From the NCBI GenBank assembly GCA_963768585.1, contig CAVYIF010000020.1, positions 124,001-188,000 of the forward strand: DNA of 64,000 nt. Direction: 5' to 3'. The notes beneath the pieces were generated by a model, which saw nothing but the letters and a program-made list of their open reading frames with translations, did not search any database and was not told the origin of the DNA. Position numbers and translations under genes: made by a program. The DNA is from CAVUNY01 sp963768585. GTDB lineage: Bacteria > Chloroflexota > Anaerolineae > Anaerolineales > Anaerolineaceae. Position 1 is the first letter of the stretch. Each line of letters begins with the position of its first letter. Of this stretch, positions 16,993 to 25,220 are shown piece after piece.

Positions 16993-17562
16993 ATGAATTC
17001 CCTCGATCTTCTAGAGCAGTATGGGCCGGTTGCGGCCAATATTCAAGATATCCTGCTGACGGACGACCAGATTCAGCAGCGAGTTTCCGAAATTGGGACG
17101 GCGATCGGCCGGGATTATTCCAACCGCTCGCCTTTGCTGGTTGGGGTGCTCAAGGGGGTGGTCTTCTTTATGGCCGACTTGCTGCGCGCCATACCCATCC
17201 TGGTGGAAGTAGACTTCCTGGCGGTCGCCAGCTACTCGCCGGAGACTCGCAACCGGGGCAAAGTGCGCCTGGTCAAAGACCTGGAAGCCGACATCAGCGG
17301 GCGGCATGTGCTGTTTGTTGAAGATGTGATCGACACCGGGCTGACTCTGAATTACCTGCTTTCCAATCTTCGCGCGCGCCAACCGGCCAGCCTGGAAGTT
17401 TGCGTGCTGTTCGACAAACCTGGAAAACGCCTGATTGATATTCCCCTGAAATACAAAGGCTTTAACCTTCCGGACCGGTTTGTGGTGGGTTACGGCCTGG
17501 ATCACCACGAGCATTACCGCAACCTGCCGTTTGTTGGCACGCTTAAAGCCAGCGCTTTATGA
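16993..17562 (+). CDS. hpt: Hypoxanthine phosphoribosyltransferase
   Basis: This 189-residue enzyme matches type-I purine phosphoribosyltransferases. It shows PLLVGVLKGVVFFMADLLRA (pyrophosphate loop), the PRPP-binding EDVIDTGLTLNYLL, and CVLFDKPGKRL followed by the base-pocket segment DRFVVGYGLDHHEHYRNLPF. It converts hypoxanthine (and often guanine) plus PRPP to IMP/GMP in purine salvage. A clear ribosome site (AAGGAA) precedes the ATG. Its stop codon touches the terminator of the minus-strand RNA gene that converges on it. Confidence 0.95.
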   Translation: MNSLDLLEQYGPVAANIQDILLTDDQIQQRVSEIGTAIGRDYSNRSPLLVGVLKGVVFFMADLLRAIPILVEVDFLAVASYSPETRNRGKVRLVKDLEADISGRHVLFVEDVIDTGLTLNYLLSNLRARQPASLEVCVLFDKPGKRLIDIPLKYKGFNLPDRFVVGYGLDHHEHYRNLPFVGTLKASAL

Positions 17563-17595
17563 AAAAAAAGATCCTTTCTCTGCTGAGAAAAGACC
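17562..17595 (-). terminator. Intrinsic terminator of the RNA gene
   Basis: On the minus strand an 11-bp stem with two G-U pairs (17585-17595 with 17570-17580), a four-base loop and then eight T residues (17569-17562). It overlaps the hpt stop codon. Confidence 0.85.
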
Positions 17596-17960
17596 TTCTC
17601 TGGGATTTAATAAAAAAACAGGGGTCCCAAGTAACCTTTCAGTTTTCCCTTTCGCTCCGTTCTTCTCTCGTTTTTTTCTCGCCCGGTTTATTGCCGTTTT
17701 GAGAATTGAGACTTTACCGAGGTTCATTTGTTGGCGATATTTTTTTTCAGAATTTTATCTTCGAGTTTATCTTCTCATCCGAGAAGTACTTCTAGATTAT
17801 TCTCGAAATTTCTTTTTTCGCCTTATGAACCTTTTACCTGGTTTTATTCCTTTTTTACCTTCTTCCTTTACGGCAGGTATTTTGGAATTTTTGCCCAGGT
17901 ATCTGAGCGGTGCGGGTCCGCCTATTGCGGTCTACTGTCCAATTTCTTGGAACGCCCTGT
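17562..17960 (-). ncRNA. Structured non-coding RNA gene, about 400 nt, unassigned family
   Basis: A minus-strand RNA gene with its own promoter (17967-17995) and intrinsic terminator (17562-17595). The plus strand is markedly pyrimidine-rich and no conserved protein is encoded. Predicted 5' end 17960 begins ACAGGG. Complementary segments nest without conflict: closing helix 17946-17960 with 17618-17631 (one bulge); hairpins 17918-17930 and 17893-17908; helix 17870-17875 with 17692-17697; helices 17825-17832 with 17720-17727 and 17818-17822 with 17733-17737; helix 17802-17807 with 17760-17765; hairpin 17771-17786. Unpaired parts are A-rich. One local GAAA-tetraloop hairpin (17942-17955) competes with the closing helix. 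The conserved cores of RNase P (GAGGAAAGUCC), tmRNA and SRP RNA are not seen. Family unknown to me. Confidence 0.75.
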
Positions 17961-17966
17961 AACATT

Positions 17967-17995
17967 ATTATAGGGAAGAAAAACCGCGGAGTCAA
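17967..17995 (-). promoter_or_regulatory. Sigma-70 promoter of the RNA gene
   Basis: On the minus strand TTGACT (17995-17990), 17-bp spacer, TATAAT (17972-17967). Position 17960 lies seven bases downstream of the -10 box, exactly where the closing helix begins. Confidence 0.8.
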
Positions 17996-18084
17996 CCATT
18001 CCGGATTTTCTTTAAGCTATTTGTAAATACAGGTCAGACAACTTCCTCGGAACACCTTTCGCTTACAAATACTCAATATATATC

Positions 18085-18420
18085 TTATGGTTTGCGTTCG
18101 ATGACCACGGCCGTGCCATATGCCAGCACCTCGGAGACTCCTTCACCAATTTCTGTGGCATCGTAGCGCATGCCAATCACCGCGTTGGCGCCAATTTCAG
18201 CAGCGTGTTTTACCATCAACTCAAAAGCTTCCAGGCGGGCTTCTTCACACATCTCCGTGTACAGGGTGATGTTTCCACCAACGATTTGCTGCAGCCCGGC
18301 GCCAAAGGAACCAAAGATGCTGCGCGAGCGAACAGTAATACCGCGCACTACGCCCAGGTATTGGCGCACGCGGAAACCCTCAAATTCGTTGGTCGTAGCG
18401 ACCCAAATGCGTTGATCCAT
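18085..18420 (-). CDS. ybjQ: YbjQ/UPF0145 family protein
   Basis: A 111-residue protein of the YbjQ family: an N-terminal strand region, GGNITLYTEMCEEARLEAFE, then HAAEIGANAVIGMRYDATEI and a C-terminal VLAYGTAVVIE. These small proteins form pentamers and are annotated as putative heavy-metal-binding proteins, but their role is not established. The ATG has a strong ribosome site (AGGAGG). A weak promoter (TTGATG-18-CATAAT at 18575-18551) lies upstream. Confidence 0.9.
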   Translation of the reverse strand: MDQRIWVATTNEFEGFRVRQYLGVVRGITVRSRSIFGSFGAGLQQIVGGNITLYTEMCEEARLEAFELMVKHAAEIGANAVIGMRYDATEIGEGVSEVLAYGTAVVIERKP

Positions 18421-18906
18421 AACTACCTCCTGTAAAATCCCGGAACCGATACCACCAGCATTACCCGGTAATTGCCAATCAGTTCAAAACGCTGGCGAAA
18501 AATTCCAAACTTACTGAATATACGGGGATAAGGCTGGTTTCGTTTCATCGATTATGGCAACGGCATTTTTCATCCATCAACCCATCCAAAATAACTCCTC
18601 GTTAAGTGCTCGCCTGACGAATCTGTTAAGGGGTCAGAGCAGGAGCCGCAGATATTAGCATGTTAATTTCGCTAAATTTCGCTATAATGAAGGATAGTGA
18701 TCCTGGAATTCTCTCACTGTTGCCAGTGGTAACTGCCAAAGGTAAAATGGATTCTAATTATTGATTTCTTCCCTCAATCTGTCGATTGGACTAATTCTTG
18801 CAGGATGTGCTAAAAGCACCAGATTTTTGACAGACAGAAAGAGGATCATCAAAACAAACCGTTGTATATTCACTCATAGGATAAATTTTAACAACAGCGG
18901 TCTTAG
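18421..18906. other. Intergenic region with a tandem repeat next to a -10 box
   Basis: No gene is seen. The sequence AATTTCGCTA is repeated twice head to tail at 18665-18684, ending inside a TATAAT at 18683-18688 that points right. If used, it gives the GGDEF/EAL gene an untranslated leader of about 210-230 bases. I looked for the conserved cores of c-di-GMP riboswitches in that leader and did not find them. Confidence 0.5.
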
Positions 18907-21900
18907 GTGATAAAGGGTGGATATTCCTTGAAAATCCAGGTTCATCGCTCCGGTCTTGTACTGGCGATTAAAAACCACCAGGTTTGGCAAAGTGCCTTAC
19001 CGCTTATTGGAATTGGCGCGTCTACATTCCTGGCGGCAATTTTTGGGTTGAATCTTTCCAACGATCACTGGCATATTCCCATTATTTGGCTGCCCAGCGG
19101 TATCGTGTTGAGCAGTTTGCTACTCACACCCCGAAAAAAATGGCTGCCAATTTTCCTGGTTTTTACCCTGGCAATTTTTATAGCCTTTTTGGTTGAAGGT
19201 TTTGTCATCGGAACTGTCACCGGTTTCACCTTTGCTTATACCGCAGAAGCGCTCCTGGTAGCACTGGTCGCGCAGTGGATCGTCGGTCAAAAACCCAAAA
19301 TGTTCAGCCTGCAGCAGATGGGAGCAGCGATTCTTTCCATCGGCGTTCTGATGCTGCTCACTTCTCTCCTGGGAGCGACTGTCGCCTACTTAAGCAATCA
19401 GAGCCCATTCGTCAGCACATGGCTGGCCTGGGCGTTGGCCGATGGAATGGGTATGGTGATCCTGGTGCCGATTGTAATAGCCTGGTCAGTAGAAAAACCA
19501 ACCTTGGGCACTATTCGCCGCGGAACCGTGATCGAAACCGTGACCGTATTGACGCTGATGGTTGTTACCGCCTGGTTAGTTTTCTTCTCCATCCCGAAAG
19601 TTACCGGTTTTTTGTTATCGTTACCTTTTGTGGTATATCCCTTCCTGTTTTGGGCCGTTTTCCGTTTGGGCACATTTGGAGCGGCTTCGGCCTCCAGCAT
19701 ACTGGCCGCCGTTGCCCTTTGGAGCGCCATCCAGGGATACGGACCCTTCTCATCCATTGAGACCTCGTTTGGAAGCCGGATCCTATCCGTCCAGATCTAT
19801 CTCTTGACCACCTCCCTTTTCGCCTGGATGGCTGTGGCCCTGATCAATGAACGCAAAATTGCAGAAAAAGCCTGGCAATCCTCCGAAAAACATTTGCGCT
19901 CCATCCTCCAGAATGCCCCAGTTTTTGTAGGACAGATTGAACCTGGCGGAAAAATGGCGTTTAATAACTGGTCGGAACAAAATGTGGTTGAGCCTTTTCG
20001 TTTTTTTGCCCCATTAACCGCTGAGTATGAAAGCCTTTTGAGTGACGCAATCAAAATTTCCAGGACTACCGGCAAACCCTGGCAGGCGGAAGTGGCGGCT
20101 CGTATTGAAAAGAAGCAAACCTGGTATGAGGTTCAACTTAATCCCATCCTGGCAGATGGGCGGGTGGAAAGCATTATTCTGACAGCGAACGAAATTACCG
20201 AACGAAAATTGGCCGAAGAAGCCCTGCGTGAAAGTGAAGAACGCTTTTCGATTGCAGTACGGGGTGCCAACGATGGCATTTGGGACTGGGATCTTGTGCA
20301 TAACCAGATCTATTTTTCGCTGCGCTGGAAGAGAATGTTGGGATACAGTGACGACGAAATCAGCGACAGCCCGGATGAGTGGATGGGGCGTATTCATCCG
20401 GATGATACCAAACAGGTAAAAAACGACCTGAATGCCCACATCGAAGGTTTCACCCCTCATTTTGTGAGCGAACACCGCATCATGCACCGCAGCGGCAGCT
20501 ACCGATGGGTATTAGTGCGCGGACAGTCGGTTCGGGTGCCAGGTTTCAAACCTCGCCGGCTGGCGGGTTCGTTAACCGACATCACCGCGCGCAAGACCAC
20601 TGAAGAGCGCCTGCTGCACGATGCCATGCACGATATATTAACCGGGCTGCCCAACCGGGCTTATTTCCTGGATCAACTGAAACGGTCCATCGAGCGCCTC
20701 AAACGGCACAGCGATTACTGGAGCGCGGTTTTGTTCATCGACCTGGATCGTTTCAAGCTGGTCAATGAAAGTTTTGGTCATTTCGCTGGCGACCAGCTGC
20801 TTATCGAAATTGCCCACAGGCTGGAAATCACCTTGCGTCCGGAAGATACGGTTGCGCGTTTTGGCGGAGATGAATTCGCCATCCTGTTAGATGATATCAA
20901 GTCAGAAGATGACGCCATCATTGTGGCCGAACGGGTTCGAGAAACCATGACCCTGCCCTTCTATATCCAGAATCAGGAAATCTTCACATCCGCCAGCATC
21001 GGTATTGTGGTCAATGTGGGCAATTATGAGCGCGCTGAAGATCTGCTGCGCGATTCGGATACTGCACTGTATGAGGCAAAAGCCAACGGGCGAGCCAGAT
21101 ACCAGACATTTGACGCCAATATTCGCATACGCAACCTGGCCTTGCTGCAGCTCGAAACGGACATGCGTCGGGCGCTCGAACGGCAGGAATTTGAAGTGTA
21201 CTACCAGCCCATTATTTCCCTGCCCACCGGATCGATTTCTTCGATGGAAGCCCTTGTACGCTGGCACCACCCAGAACGCGGTCTAATTTTACCCAGTGAA
21301 TTCATCCCACACGCCGAAGAAAGCGGACTGATCGTCCCCTTGAATGATTGGGTGATCCGCACAGCCTGCAACCAGATGCATGATTGGCTGCCGATAAGCC
21401 CAAATATGCGCGTTTCAGTCAATCTTTCAGCCCGCCAACTGCAGAATCCGAACCTGCCGGAACAATTCCAGCAAATTCTGACCGAATCCGGGATCGAAGG
21501 ACATTCACTTATTTTGGAGTTCCCTGAAACTGCGGCCATGGAAAATTTCGAACTCACCATACGCATTCTGACCGAAATTCGCGACATGGGCATTCAAATT
21601 TCCCTCGACGATTTTGGTATGCACTATTCTTCGCTCGATTATCTGAAGCGTTTCCCGGTCAATACGATCAAAATCGACAAATCCTTTATCTGGAATATCC
21701 CGGATGACGGGGAAGATGCCGCGATCACGCGCACGATCATCTCAGTCGGGCACCTGCTGAATAAAATGGTTGTGGCCGAAGGCGTCGAATCTCCGCGCCA
21801 GCTCGATTTTCTCCACCAACACCAGTGTGATTTTGTCCAGGGGTTTTTATACAGTGAACCGCAAAACAGCAAGGCAATCACCGCAATGCTAGAAGCTGGA

Positions 21901-21951
21901 ACATTCTTGCTTCCTTTAATCCCTGGCTTTCCAAAAGAAGATACCGAATAA
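18907..21951 (+). CDS. MASE1-PAS-PAS-GGDEF-EAL cyclic-di-GMP protein
   Basis: A 1014-residue membrane protein. An N-terminal MASE1-type sensor of about eight helices (WHIPIIWLPSGIVLSSLLLT) spans to about residue 315. Two PAS domains follow (ILQNAPVFVGQI; AVRGANDGIWDWDLVHNQIY), then a GGDEF domain with intact RFGGDEF near residue 651 and an EAL domain (SMEALVRWHHPERG, VNLSARQL, DDFGMHYSSLDYLKRFP, KIDKSFI, AEGVES). Both catalytic cores look complete, so it could make and break c-di-GMP. GTG 18907 is given as start; TTG 18928, preceded by AAGGGTGG, is a good alternative. Confidence 0.9.
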   Translation: MIKGGYSLKIQVHRSGLVLAIKNHQVWQSALPLIGIGASTFLAAIFGLNLSNDHWHIPIIWLPSGIVLSSLLLTPRKKWLPIFLVFTLAIFIAFLVEGFVIGTVTGFTFAYTAEALLVALVAQWIVGQKPKMFSLQQMGAAILSIGVLMLLTSLLGATVAYLSNQSPFVSTWLAWALADGMGMVILVPIVIAWSVEKPTLGTIRRGTVIETVTVLTLMVVTAWLVFFSIPKVTGFLLSLPFVVYPFLFWAVFRLGTFGAASASSILAAVALWSAIQGYGPFSSIETSFGSRILSVQIYLLTTSLFAWMAVALINERKIAEKAWQSSEKHLRSILQNAPVFVGQIEPGGKMAFNNWSEQNVVEPFRFFAPLTAEYESLLSDAIKISRTTGKPWQAEVAARIEKKQTWYEVQLNPILADGRVESIILTANEITERKLAEEALRESEERFSIAVRGANDGIWDWDLVHNQIYFSLRWKRMLGYSDDEISDSPDEWMGRIHPDDTKQVKNDLNAHIEGFTPHFVSEHRIMHRSGSYRWVLVRGQSVRVPGFKPRRLAGSLTDITARKTTEERLLHDAMHDILTGLPNRAYFLDQLKRSIERLKRHSDYWSAVLFIDLDRFKLVNESFGHFAGDQLLIEIAHRLEITLRPEDTVARFGGDEFAILLDDIKSEDDAIIVAERVRETMTLPFYIQNQEIFTSASIGIVVNVGNYERAEDLLRDSDTALYEAKANGRARYQTFDANIRIRNLALLQLETDMRRALERQEFEVYYQPIISLPTGSISSMEALVRWHHPERGLILPSEFIPHAEESGLIVPLNDWVIRTACNQMHDWLPISPNMRVSVNLSARQLQNPNLPEQFQQILTESGIEGHSLILEFPETAAMENFELTIRILTEIRDMGIQISLDDFGMHYSSLDYLKRFPVNTIKIDKSFIWNIPDDGEDAAITRTIISVGHLLNKMVVAEGVESPRQLDFLHQHQCDFVQGFLYSEPQNSKAITAMLEAGTFLLPLIPGFPKEDTE

Positions 21952-22027
21952 GACCCCGGCATTAGGAATAGAATAATTTCAAGCAGCGATTTCTTAATGA
22001 AAAATAAGGAATTACTTAACCTATTAA

Positions 22028-22056
22028 TTGGTAATATATATCTTTTTTGATATAAT
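22028..22056 (+). promoter_or_regulatory. Sigma-70 promoter of the ABC exporter operon
   Basis: TTGGTA (22028-22033), 17-bp spacer, TATAAT (22051-22056). The -10 box ends nine bases before ATG 22066, leaving a leader of about three bases and no room for a ribosome site. Confidence 0.7.
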
Positions 22057-22065
22057 AAACCCGAT

Positions 22066-23259
22066 ATGTCACTTTTTGGGATGGTTTGGCAAAATATTCG
22101 GGGTGGGGCATTCCGCAGCGCAGTCATTGTAGCCTGTGCCATGCTGGTTACCGGGATGACACTGGGGGTTTTCATGGTCCTGCGCAGTGGGCAGTTTCAG
22201 CTCGAGCAGAGTCTCGACCGGATGGGCGCGGATATCATGGTGGTTGCCTGGGGAAACACCAACCAGTATATCCGCGGAGCGCACTTAATCAGCGAGCCAT
22301 CCCAGAGCTGGATCCCAAACATCATCATCGACCGGATTAAACAGATCCCCGGAGTGGCCCAAGTAACCCCGCAGCTTTATCTCACAACCTTAAAGGCCAG
22401 CCCTCTGGCCAATGGCGCGGACGTTGTCCTGGTAGGGTTGGATCCGCAAACCGATATTACCGTACATCCCTGGCTGAGCGATCCACAGGCAGGGAATTTG
22501 CTCCCAGGTGAAGTGTGGGTGGGCAGCGACCTGGCGCTGCAGCCGGGTTCACCAATCGATTTGTACGGTTTATCCCTGACCGTTCGCGGGCAGTTGCTTT
22601 CCACCAGAACCGAATTGGATCACGCCATGTTTATGGACCTGGATACCGCGCAGGAGCTGTCCAACCGGTTCAATCAGGTAGAAAGCAATTCGGTAAAGAT
22701 CATCCCAGGCACAAGTTCCGTGTTGATGGTGCGGGTGGCTCGTGATCAGGACCCTTACCAGGTCTCGGTCAAGATCATCGAAAATGTATCCATGGTCCGC
22801 CCATTGGAAAGTGAAAACTTCTTCCAGGTGGAGCGCAGCCAGATGCTCGGATTGCAAATCAACTTGATTGGACTGATGACTTTGATCTGGCTGCTGGCCA
22901 TCATATTTACCGGATTGGTCTTTTCCATTACGGTAAACGAGCGCCGTCGTCAGATCGGGGTACTGCGCGCCCTGGGCGCTACCCGCCAGTTTATTTTCCG
23001 TTTATTCCTGGCTGAAGGCACGCTGCTGACCTTCCTGGGCGGCCTGGTAGGCGTGGTGCTCGCCAGCCTTGTGCTGCTCGTCATGCAAAACCGCTCCACC
23101 CAGGTGGTTGGGGTAGCGATCCAACTGCCAGGCGCAGCGGAATGGCTTGGAGCGAGCCTGCTGGTGATTGCGTTTGTGCTGGTCAGCGTGCTGGTAGCGG
23201 CCATGTTTCCGGTGTTTCAGTTTACCGCGCTTGAACCGGCCGTGACCATGCGTGAATAA
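22066..23259 (+). CDS. FtsX/MacB-type ABC transporter permease 1
   Basis: A 397-residue permease with one N-terminal membrane helix, a large outer MacB-type domain (DRMGADIMVVAWGN, PGVAQVTPQLYLTTLKA, VGLDPQTDITVHPWL) and three C-terminal helices with the FtsX signature (VNERRRQIGVLRALGATRQF). It is the first gene of a three-gene operon with a paralogous permease and an ATPase. Such sets usually export or extract lipophilic or lipoprotein substrates; the substrate is unknown here. No ribosome site precedes the ATG, and the promoter position suggests a near-leaderless mRNA. Confidence 0.9.
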   Translation: MSLFGMVWQNIRGGAFRSAVIVACAMLVTGMTLGVFMVLRSGQFQLEQSLDRMGADIMVVAWGNTNQYIRGAHLISEPSQSWIPNIIIDRIKQIPGVAQVTPQLYLTTLKASPLANGADVVLVGLDPQTDITVHPWLSDPQAGNLLPGEVWVGSDLALQPGSPIDLYGLSLTVRGQLLSTRTELDHAMFMDLDTAQELSNRFNQVESNSVKIIPGTSSVLMVRVARDQDPYQVSVKIIENVSMVRPLESENFFQVERSQMLGLQINLIGLMTLIWLLAIIFTGLVFSITVNERRRQIGVLRALGATRQFIFRLFLAEGTLLTFLGGLVGVVLASLVLLVMQNRSTQVVGVAIQLPGAAEWLGASLLVIAFVLVSVLVAAMFPVFQFTALEPAVTMRE

Positions 23260-23268
23260 GGAGTTTTA

Positions 23269-24462
23269 ATGAATCGTTTGAAATTAACCCTCAGTCACAT
23301 CGAGGGCAGCCCATTTCGCAGCTGGTTGATTTTTTTCAGTGCTTTAATGCTTTCCGGACTGGCAATCGGCACTACTTTAATCGTGCGCGGTGCCCAGGAC
23401 AGCCTCGAAATGGCACTTAACCGGCTTGGTGCCGATATTATCGTCGTCCCGGCGGGCAGCGAAGAAGGAATGGAAAACGCTTTTTTGATGGGCGTGACCT
23501 TGCGCATCTGGATGGACGGAAAAGTGCTGGATGAAGTGAAATCTTTACCGGGCGTCGAGGCTGTATCACCCCAAATTTATCTTTCCACCCTGCGGGGAGC
23601 GGTTTGCTGTGCGGTGCCGGATTTGTTCCTGGTGGCCTATGACCCGGAAACAGATTTTACCCTCCACCCCTGGCTGCAAAATCACCTTCCAAATGGGTTG
23701 AGCACGGGCAATGCCATTGGCGGATCACTGATTTTCATACCGGATGGGGGTGATTCCATTGCGATATATGGTTATGGGGTAGGTTTGCAGGGCAACCTGG
23801 AACCTACTGGCACGAATATCGACCAGAGTATGTTCTTCACCATGGATACAGCCCAAAAGATCGCTGAAACCTCCATCACCAAGGCCGAACAACGCCTGGA
23901 AATCCCGAGCGGCAAGATCTCGGCAGTCATGGTCAAGGTTGGGCTGGGCGCGGATCCAAAACAAGTTGCCACGGCAATTCGCCAGAACATTCCCGGCGTA
24001 AGCGCCGTCGAAAGCAGCAACTTGTTCACGACCCACCGCTCAAACATTTCCAGCCTGCTGGATTATCTGGTGGTTGTACTGGGGGTCGTCTGGCTGCTCT
24101 CGATTGCTCTGGTGGCATTGTTGTTTTCGATGACGGTCAATGAACGCCGCCGAGAAATTGCGGTCATGCGCGCTCTGGGTGCTGTCCAGAGCGATGTACT
24201 GGGACTGCTGCTGTCGGAGGCCAGCTTTCTGGCTCTGACGGGCGGGATATTGGGCGCAGGATTGTTCAGCATGGGAATTTATTTAGCCAGAAATGTGATC
24301 ATCGACACGATGGGGTTTCCATTCCTCTTCCCATCCTGGACAGGATTACTTGCCGTCGTACTGCTTGGTTTGGCGGTTTCGTTAATCACGGTGCTGCTGG
24401 CTGCACTCGGACCGGTGCTGCGGATCATCCGGATGGAACCCGCCGAAGCAATAAGGGAATAG
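23269..24462 (+). CDS. FtsX/MacB-type ABC transporter permease 2
   Basis: A paralogue of the preceding permease, also 397 residues: N-terminal helix, outer domain with NRLGADIIVVPAGSEEG and LSTLRGAVCCAVPDLFLVAY, then three helices with VNERRREIAVMRALGAVQSD. The CC pair in the outer domain is absent from permease 1 and could form a disulfide or bind metal, which is a guess. It starts nine bases after the first permease with GGAG upstream. The two probably form a heterodimer with the downstream ATPase. Confidence 0.9.
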   Translation: MNRLKLTLSHIEGSPFRSWLIFFSALMLSGLAIGTTLIVRGAQDSLEMALNRLGADIIVVPAGSEEGMENAFLMGVTLRIWMDGKVLDEVKSLPGVEAVSPQIYLSTLRGAVCCAVPDLFLVAYDPETDFTLHPWLQNHLPNGLSTGNAIGGSLIFIPDGGDSIAIYGYGVGLQGNLEPTGTNIDQSMFFTMDTAQKIAETSITKAEQRLEIPSGKISAVMVKVGLGADPKQVATAIRQNIPGVSAVESSNLFTTHRSNISSLLDYLVVVLGVVWLLSIALVALLFSMTVNERRREIAVMRALGAVQSDVLGLLLSEASFLALTGGILGAGLFSMGIYLARNVIIDTMGFPFLFPSWTGLLAVVLLGLAVSLITVLLAALGPVLRIIRMEPAEAIRE

Positions 24463-24465
24463 TCA

Positions 24466-25137
24466 ATGATAACTTTAGATCACGTCTCAAAAATTTACCC
24501 GATGGACCAGGCCCAGGATGTTCAGGCGGTGCACGGGGTCAGCTTAACCATTAACCGCGGAGAGTTTATTGTAATCACCGGGCGGTCCGGGTCCGGAAAG
24601 ACCACCCTGCTCAACCTGATCGCCGGATTGGCCCGCCCTACCGCGGGGAAAGTTACCATCCAGGACCAGGAAATCTGGAACTTAACCGAGAAAGAACTGG
24701 CGCACCTGCGCAATCGCACGATGGGTTTTGTTTTTCAATTTCCCAGCCTGATGCCTTCCCTGACCGTCCTGGACAATGTGCTGCTGCCGGTGCTGTTTGA
24801 TCCGGCACAGAACACGCGTGACGTCAAGCAGCGCGCGATTGACCTGCTGGAAGAAGTAGGCCTGGCAGACAAACTGCGCGCTTTTCCACGCCAGCTCTCG
24901 GCCGGGCAGCAGCAGCGGGTGGTCATCGCCCGGGCACTGATCAACCAGCCCGAAATATTATTGGCAGATGAGCCGACCAGCGACCTGGACGAGCAGACCG
25001 AACAGGAAATCATGCAGTTGTTCAAGCGTTTTCACACCGAACTCGGGGTGACGGTACTGATGGTCACCCATACCAACGAGTTAATTGCCTTCGGCACGCG
25101 CGCTTTGCGCATGGCAAGCGGTGTTTTCGTCAACTAA
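24466..25137 (+). CDS. MacB/LolD-type ABC transporter ATP-binding protein
   Basis: A 223-residue ATPase with Walker A GRSGSGKTTLLN, Q-loop in GFVFQFPSLMPSLTVLDNV, signature LSAGQQQRV, Walker B ILLADEPTSDLDE and H-loop VTHTNE. Its small size and the DEPTSDLD segment place it with the LolD/MacB subfamily. It starts three bases after the second permease stop, so the three proteins form one exporter. Confidence 0.95.
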   Translation: MITLDHVSKIYPMDQAQDVQAVHGVSLTINRGEFIVITGRSGSGKTTLLNLIAGLARPTAGKVTIQDQEIWNLTEKELAHLRNRTMGFVFQFPSLMPSLTVLDNVLLPVLFDPAQNTRDVKQRAIDLLEEVGLADKLRAFPRQLSAGQQQRVVIARALINQPEILLADEPTSDLDEQTEQEIMQLFKRFHTELGVTVLMVTHTNELIAFGTRALRMASGVFVN

Positions 25138-25148
25138 ATTCGATATCT

Positions 25149-25175
25149 GTATAGATAGTATAGATCAGTATAGAA
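25149..25175. repeat. Three short direct repeats (GTATAGAT)
   Basis: GTATAGAT at 25149 and 25158 and GTATAGAA at 25168, spaced 9 and 10 bp. They lie between the ABC operon and the ada terminator. The helical spacing could suit a regulator, but no promoter is near. Confidence 0.45.
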
Positions 25176-25176
25176 A

Positions 25177-25220
25177 GAACGAAAAAGACCGCCCTGTTGA
25201 GAGGGCGATCTTTTTCGTTC
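25177..25220. terminator. Bidirectional terminator between ABC operon and ada
   Basis: Arms of 19 bp (25177-25195, 25202-25220) with one mismatch and a six-base loop. Both strands carry a TTTTT run at the foot of the 3' arm. It overlaps the ada stop codon. Confidence 0.75.

Noticed and set aside
17562..17960. RNase P RNA, tmRNA or SRP RNA as identity of the RNA gene
   Set aside because: No GAGGAAAGUCC/ACAGAA core, no tRNA-like acceptor ends with CCA, and no SRP GGAA/AGCAG loops. A GGUUCAUAAGG match to E. coli RNase P looks accidental.
17480..17962. Open frame of 160 codons overlapping hpt and the RNA gene
   Set aside because: It is low-complexity (Phe/Leu/Ser-rich from a pyrimidine-rich strand), overlaps hpt in another frame and runs antisense through an RNA gene with its own promoter and terminator.
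18690..18927. c-di-GMP riboswitch in the leader of the GGDEF/EAL gene
   Set aside because: The long leader made it plausible, but the conserved cores of the class I and II c-di-GMP aptamers are not found by eye.
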